Made by a program: the position numbers and the translations under genes
Shown here: one piece after another, positions 56,393 to 64,000 of the stretch
How positions within the stretch are numbered: position 1 is the stretch's first letter
Layout: each line of letters opens with the position of its first letter
The notes under the pieces: generated by a model
What the model was told of the DNA's origin: nothing
The model's database searches: none
The model's input: the letters and a program-made list of their open reading frames with translations, nothing else
Assembly: GCA_037976565.1 (NCBI GenBank)
Contig: CP137683.1
Span: forward strand, 6,302,321 to 6,366,320
Length of the DNA stretch: 64,000 nt
Reading direction: 5' to 3'
Origin: Mesocentrotus franciscanus
Lineage: Eukaryota > Echinodermata > Echinoidea > Camarodonta > Strongylocentrotidae

Positions 56393-58146
56393 GAAGGGAC
56401 AGGGAAAGAGGAAAGAAATGGAAAGACAGAAGAGGAAGAGGAAAAGAAAAGGGGAAAAAGAGATCGGGGGCGAAAGGGCCGTGCCTCCCCCGCCCAGCAA
56501 AAAAATAAGAGAGAAGGAAGGAAAGGGAAAGAAAAAAGGAAAAGAGGAGATAAAGGGAAAGAAGAAAAGAAAAGAAGGGAGATATCACTTGCGCGTGCGT
56601 GGAGTAGCCATTTCTGAAGCGGCAAAGAACCTACAGCGTTTAGTGAACATGCATCAGATTCTGGTGGATGCTGACCCATTTACCAAATATATTTCAAAAC
56701 CATCAGGTTTGATCAGTTTGATCATATGACTTTCCCTGTAATTCCTATTTCAGCTTTTTTGATAAAAAAGAATGAAATTTTCGGTGTCCGGTCAAATTAA
56801 TCAGATATATGAAAATCGGTATGAGTAAAACATTTGTTTGGATTTTCATATCGAATGTTCTTTTATCTAACCACTCTGAAAAAAATGAGACATTTAGAGC
56901 TAATAATAATTTCCCAAAGGAGAAAGAAGAAATGAAAAGAAGGAGATATCACTTGCAATTTTCCCGCCAACAAGTTGTGGATCGGGGGGAAGGCCTTGCC
57001 CCCGCCCAAAATAAGGAGAGAAGGAAGTGAAAGGGAAAGAGGAGAGCTAAAAGGGAACAAAAAAGAGGAAGAAGAAAAGAAAAGGATGAACAGAAGGGGA
57101 GATCAGTTGCGATTAATCCCGCCAACAACGTGTGGATCGGGGCAGAAAGGCCCTTGCCTCCCCAGCAAACCTAAAAGAGAGAGAAGAAAGGGAAAGGAAA
57201 GAAAAAAAAGAAAAAAGGAGGGAGATCAGTTGCGATTTTCCCCGCGAACAAGGTGTAGATTGGGGGCACTGGCGTACTGATGGGGTGAAGCTTGAATACA
57301 GTTGCCCCCCAAATAAAATTCAAACGTGGTTTATTTCCATTTCAATACCGGTGATTTACAATTAAATGTTGCTGAAATGAAATGTTGCTGAAATGAAATA
57401 GTTTTCCGAGATGCGTTTGTTGGAAAATTACAAATTCTTAAATTTACAGTCAGGCAAGAAATATGCTTATTTAGAGGTCTACCCCCCACTTTTTTGAAAA
57501 AATATATTAACGTGAAATAGAAAGAAAGAGAGAGAGAAAGAAAGAAAGAATATAGTGACCTGTCATGGTCACAAAATAATGAGGTATTAAAAATATGCTC
57601 ATCTGACCGTGATTAAATGCCTCAAACCCCTGAGCTTCCGGGGGCTCTGCCCCTGGACCCCACCTAGGGCCCTAAGGGGCCCCTAGATGCTCATCTGACG
57701 TTAATAATTATTTAATGCCTAAAACCCCGAGTTTCTGGGGACTCCGCCCCCGTGACCCCACGCCAATTAGTGTCCTGCCAGTGTCACAAATAAGGTATCA
57801 AAATATGCTCATCTGACCGTAATTAAATGTCCATACCCCCTGAGCTTCTGGGGGCTCCGCCCCTTGATCCCGGCGTCTGGGCTTTGCCCCTAGACCCCAC
57901 GCCAATTAACGCTATACGCTCTACCTGATCGTAAATACTTTCGCCTCCCCCACCCCCCCCCCACACCCAATTTGATAAACGTTCAGCGGGGCCTGCATGT
58001 AAGAGTGGGGTGATACGGATTTTTCGCCTGACCCCCCTTAACGTTTTTGCTCATGACGCCACTGCTGGTCACCATATACCAATATTTGGGTTGCATAATT
58101 TCAAATTTGGGTTCCCCCCCCCTAAGAAATCCTGGATCCGCGCCTG
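56322..58146 (+). mobile_element. non-autonomous hAT-like element, copy 4, with an internal insertion
   Basis: Starts CAGGTGCGGATCCAGGGGG and ends CTGGATCCGCGCCTG. Flanks ACAACAAC and ACGACAAC match at 7 of 8. It has the same module order as copies 1-3 but is longer because a 310-bp segment homologous to 55451-55722 sits at 56589-56898. No transposase. Confidence 0.85.
56589..56898. repeat. segment inserted in hAT copy 4
   Basis: Near-copy of 55451-55722 with small insertions (AAAGAACCTACAGCG; TGATAAAAAAGAATG). It is bracketed by two copies of AGATATCACTTGC (56580-56592, 56943-56955). Confidence 0.8.
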
Positions 58147-58329
58147 ACGACAACAACAATGGCGATTTTATATAAGCACCATGGCGTGCTCATTGCGTTT
58201 TGCATGGGGCAGTTGACTCCCCTCTCTTTATCAGAAATATTATTTAAACTATTGAAAAATTAAACGTAATTCCAGTGTCAGAAATTGGCATTGATAGTTT
58301 TTTTAAATTGAAAATATCAATTTCTTACC

Positions 58330-58640
58330 TTCGCTCGCAATACATATTGTATTTCTTCTCCCTTTCTTATCATATTCCATTCATCCTCTTCCTCTGTTTT
58401 TTCTTTCTGGTATAATGAATTTCTGATACGCTTCCCACGGTTGCTCTTGCTATCATATAATTTTTCATCTACCATCACTATTCTTCTGCACCTATTATGC
58501 ACACCAGCTGAAATCGTAGCTCGGATTATTTTTTGAGTCAATGTTTGGATACAGTATTTTATTCCAAAAAATGTGTTGGAAGTCCATATTCAATGCCCCA
58601 AATTATGTCAGGTAAAGGCCCCTACTGCTTTAAAAACAAA
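58330..58640. repeat. diverged duplicated block, copy 1
   Basis: Shares CATATTCCATTCATCCTC, AATGAATTTCT, TTTTTCATCTACCAT and AATGCCCCAAAT in order with 59480-59800. No gene recognised. Confidence 0.7.
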
Positions 58641-59479
58641 ACTTTTTACTTGCAAGATTTTGCCAAAGCTCGCTCGTTTCTCTCGCTCACAGTCATACGG
58701 CACATATTTTGTTATCCTATAAATGCAACGAGGCCCTATTATTCAAAATATATGTTATTACCATTATCGTAACTATGAGTATAGGCCGCATATTAAATTA
58801 TGTACGTTTGTAGGGTTACGGGGCAGTGAACTAAATTATAGCGTGTGGATCGGCTACCCCACCTCCCGCCCCTCCCCCCAAACAAAAAATGTTTTCGCTC
58901 ATATAAATCCAAGGGATACCAAGATTGATGATGCCATTGACTGGTGATAATGTATGTGACAACCTGTAATACGCATGAGAACATTAAAATCAAACTCTCT
59001 AGGTGTTTGTTAGAAAAGAACTTCCCCACATAATTACGACCCCCTCTTCCCGCATAAGTGGTCCAAGCTAATTAGCTGCTAACGAAATAATAATGCAACA
59101 CAATTACTCACCAGGTGCTGGTAATGCTGAAATGCTGCATCTAAGTCAATTCCTTCTTCTGGAGATGATGAAGCTTCAATAACCATAACAATAATTGTGT
59201 CCATTTGTATACGTTATACCGGGTCACTTTGCGGGCCCTTGCAAATGTTGTTTCAGCAGTTGCTCCCCCCCCCCAGCAATGCAATTCAAGCATGTTTTTC
59301 AAGAAATTATGACAAAACAAAATACATGTAAATATTGCATGAATTCATTTTGAAAAAAAATGTCAACATTTATTAAAGTAAAACTCGAAAGTATCAATAT
59401 AGTTAGTTAAAATGCCGTTTTCGGTCCGAATAACAATTGTTTTTCTTTTCCTTCTCATCCTTACATGTTCGACTTCATC

Positions 59480-59800
59480 TCCCCTTCTGTTCATCATATT
59501 CCATTCATCCTCTCATCTTTCTTGTTCTTCAGGGTCCCATCTTATAAAGAGTCAGCAAGTCTTCTATCTTTTACGTACATTGTTGTGATTCATAATTTTC
59601 AACTCTTTATAAGACGGGGCCCCTAGGTCGAATGAATTTCTAACAGGCTTCGCAATGATGCTTTTGCTTTTTTTTGTCATCTACCATTATCATAATTTAT
59701 GCTGGACATGCTCGGATAGCATGTTCTTAAAAAAATGTTTTGGTAAGCCATATTTAATGCCCCAAATGATTACAGCCGGTAGGCCCCTATTACGGTAGGC
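59480..59800. repeat. diverged duplicated block, copy 2, with MITE
   Basis: Second copy about 1.1 kb downstream, interrupted by a 93-bp MITE at 59531-59623 that copy 1 lacks. Confidence 0.7.
59531..59623. mobile_element. 93-bp MITE
   Basis: AGGGTCCCATCTTATAAAGA pairs with TCTTTATAAGACGGGGCCCCT. Absent from the paralogous site near 58415. Confidence 0.65.
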
Positions 59801-61299
59801 CCAAAATGTTTAACATTATGTCAAAGCGGCTCATTAACTTCGCTCGCTCGCAAACAAAGGCCGTATTTTGTTGTCACGCAACAAGGTCTTATTATTAATA
59901 TTCATATAATTATCATTGAAGTGGAAGTTGAGTTCTGGAAATTGCCTAATTCATCTTTCAATCCATTTGTAATTACACAAAGATACGTGAATCAATATAA
60001 ATTTTTCGAATTTTTTATATACTGCTGTGTTATCTCGAAACAAAAACAAAGAACATAATAATGGAGGAAAAGTTCGGGTGCCACCATGCATCAAAACGTC
60101 TTTTCCTAATTAAAACTGGGTTATGCGCCGTTTTAGGTCGGTTGGTTTTGAAAGAGTCTTTTAAAGAAGTGTAATTAATTATGTTGTCATCTTTTTCTAG
60201 TCAAATTTCGATTTAAATAACAAACAAAACTTTCTGAACCTTCCCAGAACTCAACCCTTCCTCATCGCATTATAGTTAGCCACATATGAGTATAATATTT
60301 TGTCATGATGTGTTTGTGTGGTGTGGCGGGGTGCCGGTAACATAATGTTTGGGATGCGGATGGCTGCCGCCCCTCTCCCAAAAGTTTTGGCTAATTACGC
60401 CACTGGAGGATGGTGAGGGATATAATTATGGTGCATGGGGCGATAGCTGTTACCTTACAATGACTTGGCAAGTATCGTCTAAACAATTGGAAATGTTTAG
60501 GTACATCTGATCTTCCACAATAATTTAATCATAATAATACAACAATTCAGTTATCACAATCTGGTGTACCGTTTCGAAAATAAATGTGATTATACTGATA
60601 ATAATCAAAATTATTATAATGATGAAAATCAATGAAACTATAATGAGAATTAATAACAAAACAAAAGGTAGACTTCTTGTTGTACTAAGAGAGACGAGAT
60701 GCTTAGGCTGCATGCTCAAGATAATCGTCGATGGAACTGCTTATTCCATTATTATAATGCATGGACTTTGAATAAAATTCATAATTATATGGATGAAGAA
60801 GTAAAAAAATATAATATCGACTATTGACAGTAGTATAGTGATGATAATACTAGAAGACCCCACGCTCTCTCTATCCCACAGAATTCTTTGCTCAACCCAT
60901 TTCATTTAATAAAATAAATGGGGGGGGGGCGGGAGGAACCAATAATGTGCTGCGGTTAAATTCATTATGGCCTAGATAGGCCTAACTATTTTTTTTTTTT
61001 TTGCCCCCAATTCAACCTGAAAAAGCTGTAGGTCGTCAATAAGAATAAAAAATAAGTAAACATTCCCATTGAAAAGAGCATAAAGCACTTATAATTATCG
61101 TTGTTTCTGTATAGATGGTACTTTTTTTTTTATAGGCCTGCATGGGCAGTTAGGCCTATACATTTTAGTGAAAGGAAGATCTAGGATTTGGGTATAACAG
61201 GAGCGCTAAATTTTTTGATATTATATTAAGATAAAACTGTAGTGATAGCCTCATTAGTAATGATCATTTGCTTATCGAGGGGGTGTTTTGGGTGTTCAA
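59801..61299. other. intergenic, no gene seen
   Basis: AT-rich sequence with AT and poly-T/poly-G simple repeats (60590-60640, 60920-60932, 60991-61002). No supported feature. Confidence 0.4.
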
Positions 61300-62230
61300 A
61301 TGTCACATCTTCCTGGTACTATACTTGACACGTCCTCAGCGTTTGACACTGTGCGTCATTCTACATTAGGGACTTTTCGATTTGCACGTTCACTAGTGGA
61401 CTGCGACGTATGCGGCAACTATTGAAGCAGTGCGCATGCGCATCGACGAGCTCATCGTTCGCCCTTGTTTTGCCGTCGTTCGCAAACTGTGACGGTACAT
61501 GTTCGTAAGCAATCTTTTGTAGGCACGAAACATAACATTGAAGTCACAAAATGGACCCAATTGACCTAATTCTAGAACCTGAGAGTGGTGGAAGCATGAA
61601 TTCTCTTAAATTAACACATTTTCGTGTCTGTAATTTCCTTAAATCAAAATTGTTGCAGAATAATTCATATAATGAACACATTTTATTTGTGCATCGCCAA
61701 TCTGTTGCAGCATAATTTTCGAGATCAGTCCCATGCACCGAATTTGGTGTGTTGGTTCTTTAGCTTTTCGATCGAATTTCGCGCTCACTAAGCAGAATAA
61801 TTCATAAAATGAACACATTTTATTTATGCATCGCTAATCTGTTGCAGCATAATTTTTGAGAACAGTCCATGCACCGAATTTGGTGTTGGATCTTTCGCTA
61901 TTCGATCGAATTTCGCGCTCACTAAGCGAGCTTCGTAGTTGTGTAAAATCGAAAAGGTAACGAACAACAGTCAGCGTGCCTCGTCAACCTTGCTTAAAAA
62001 TGACCGCATACGTCGCAGTTCGCTTATGAACGTGCAAATCGAAAAGTCCCTAATGATTGAACGACTAGAACGACTAGAACGTTCGGAGTCAGATCATTGG
62101 CCCTTGACTGCATGGTTCAGCTTCTAACTCAAAGGTCACTCCCAATGGCGTCAAATGTGATCCAAAGCCTCTAACACATGGAGTGTGTGTGGACCTCTTC
62201 TATCTTGGTCTATACTCAGCCACTGGGTAA
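61300..62230 (+). pseudogene. LINE reverse transcriptase fragment split by a MITE
   Basis: Left piece encodes LDTSSAFDTVRHSTL; the right piece continues at 62052 with RSESDHW and later a GVCVDLFYLGLYSATG-like stretch. This matches 32140-32360. The 61368-62051 MITE separates the halves. Confidence 0.8.
61368..62051. mobile_element. ANT-target MITE, long 684-bp member
   Basis: Ends AGGGACTTTTCGATTTGCAC and the inverse; flanks ATT and AAT. The empty equivalent at about 32185 reads CTAC-ATT-GATTGATCG. It contains a tandem duplication of about 137 bp (units near 61656-61792 and 61793-61925, both with CGATCGAATTTCGCGCTCAC). Confidence 0.85.
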
Positions 62231-62239
62231 CCTCATCAA

Positions 62240-62640
62240 CAGTCACAATAATAATAATAATAACAATATTTATAAATCGCAACATATCCATCTCTAAAGA
62301 TGCTCAAGGGCAGGCGCATACAAATAATTTAAATTTATATTAGGAATTGAACATACTTAAGATTAAAGACAAATTAAATGTTAATTTACATCATGTTACG
62401 TGTAAGTTCATTATGGCATCGACATGGTATATACAATGTGGCATGGGTGATTACTTGTTTGGCATGCATTGTATAAGGAAAAAAATTTAACAATATGCAT
62501 TAAGCATCAGGTGAGTTTTAAGCCCAATTTTAAAAATAGAAAGATTGTAGGCCGTCTGAATAGAGAAAGGTAACTTATTCCACAAAGAAAAAAAAAATCC
62601 GAGCACGTGCAAAATGTTCCTTTTCCTTTTCGATTGAACG
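62240..62640 (-). pseudogene. CR1/L2-like LINE 3' end
   Basis: Read on minus: LWNKLPFSIQTAYNLSIFK then LKTHL, the standard end of the reverse transcriptase. A 3' UTR and an ATT tail run to 62240. Confidence 0.7.
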
Positions 62641-63084
62641 TTTTTAGGACACTGCAACCCCTTTGATTGGTCGCTAGTTTCCTCCTTATTTGGTTGCTGG
62701 CTAATTTTTGGTCGCTAGATTCAAGTAGCGTACATGATTGAGATCGAGAGGCCGCTACTGTTCACCGGTAATTTAAGGTCTTATAGTTTATATACAGCGA
62801 ACGCATTTGCCGACATGATTCGACATTTCATTAATAAATCAAATCAGAAGATGAATAATTGCATGTATTGATGTCTCAATAGCCTTTAAGAGAGCATAAG
62901 CAACTCGGTATGATCATTATTGTAAAGGTTCATGTCCATACAGTCCCATATGTGCATTTTTATGTACGTTCTGATATAACGAGATATCGGCTATAACGCG
63001 GAAAATCAATTGGTCATGACGGCCTCGATATATCGGGTTTCCCCGGATCAAAGACGCATACTAAATGCCTTCAGAAATTTGTTC

Positions 63085-64000
63085 TCTGTTAGGGTTATGT
63101 GCTGTGCTCGAAAGTTTTTGACGGCCTGCACATTAAAGGGACAACTGAGTTCTTGTTTCGGACCGCAAATGCCTTCAAAGTGCATGGTTATAGCTCTTAT
63201 TCTTATTTAAGACATTTACAGTGCCCTTTTAGGACCAAAAATAGCTTTGAAGGTTATTTTAGACTCCAAATTGTGTGAAATTTAGATTAATCCGATCATA
63301 CCAATTCAGCATTACTTTAAAAAAATTACGGTGACCATTAATTTAATAATTTAATTCTAATAACAATACACGGGCTGGCTGGTTGTGCGTATTATAACCA
63401 ACACGAAAGAGCAAACAAAAAGCCAACAATGGCATTGGCTGGAATAAAAAGTATAAGGCGCTATCTAGTTTTTTTCAACGGCTGCTTTAAAATCATCGAC
63501 GAAATGGTTATATTTATGGATATTTCAGCCGTCTCTTTGTCATTTAAATTGTAAGCTCTTTCAAATTTGACACTCAGTTTTTCCATTATCTCACAAAAAA
63601 TTATTTTGTGTAGCGCCCTCTATACCCAAATTCAACTACCCCTTTAATGAAAGTGTGCATTCATTTGAATCACAATACCATGAATGATCGAAACTGATTC
63701 CGGGAAGTCCCCGATAGATTGAGGTTCCGTTTGTTGGTATCTGTTTCACAAGACAGTCGTTTATGTAACTAAATGACTAAAAGCAAACTTGTTAACTAAG
63801 TGTGTTTATGTTAGCTCTGTTTTGTCATCGTCCATCAATATTTTCCACCATGTTGCCCATTAATAGTTACGGTATTAAATACTGCAAACCTTATATTGGT
63901 TTATGCAATCCACACTAAATCTCTCTCTCTCTCTCTCTCTCTGTCCATCCCTCTCCCTCTCTCTCTGTCCATCCCTACCCCCCCAATCTCTATCTATCTC
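63085..64000. repeat. dispersed block, copy 2 (pairs with 32680-34500)
   Basis: Matches the 32.7-34.5 kb block but lacks the two TTAA elements; the uninterrupted TTAA is at 63207-63210. Cut by the window end in a (CT)n tract. Confidence 0.85.

Overview
This is a eukaryotic (animal) window. It is AT-rich, has spliced genes with long introns, and is dominated by small DNA transposons, LINE fragments and satellites. An invertebrate-type lysozyme gene, CR1/L2-like LINE tails, a PIF/Harbinger element and many MITE families fit a marine deuterostome invertebrate, most likely an echinoderm. That assignment is inference; nothing in the window names the species. There is one 500-base assembly gap (19515-20014).

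Three host genes can be supported. (1) 1758-7525, minus: a tRNA m3C methyltransferase of the METTL2/METTL8 family. A complete 393-residue cytosolic form is encoded by three exons. Two further upstream exons (6551-6621, 7422-7525) splice in frame to give a 454-residue form with a mitochondrial-type presequence. (2) 37444-50872, minus: a complete three-exon secreted i-type lysozyme of 157 residues, with a 9.7 kb first intron packed with transposons. (3) 18738-19328, plus: the first two exons of an unrecognised small secreted Cys-containing protein, lost into the assembly gap.

The rest is repeats, and their nesting gives a relative history. A hAT-like non-autonomous family (8-bp target duplications) has four large copies (10.3, 25.1, 28.3, 56.3 kb) and two short relatives (35.6, 54.4 kb). 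The 25 kb and 28 kb copies sit inside two insertions of one carrier that ends in a hairpin plus CTAG, like a Helitron; both share the same hAT insertion site. Several MITE families insert at TTAA (7.8, 32.8, 33.0, 39.0, 48.5, 51.3 kb). Another family beginning AGGGACTTTT inserts at A-N-T (30.8, 40.0, 40.1, 49.9, 51.1, 61.4 kb). Empty target sites for several insertions are present in paralogous copies elsewhere in the window. A 2.8 kb PIF/Harbinger element (42.4-45.2 kb) carries a frameshifted transposase.

Layout: 0-8 kb METTL2/8 gene; 8-18 kb foldback elements, hAT copy, duplicated blocks and LINE pieces; 18-19.5 kb secreted-protein exons; 20-25 kb two unrelated satellites; 25-31 kb carrier elements and a CpG-rich spacer; 31-35 kb LINE and TTAA elements; 35-51 kb lysozyme gene with transposon-filled introns; 51-64 kb further repeats, including a second copy of the 32-34 kb block at the right edge.
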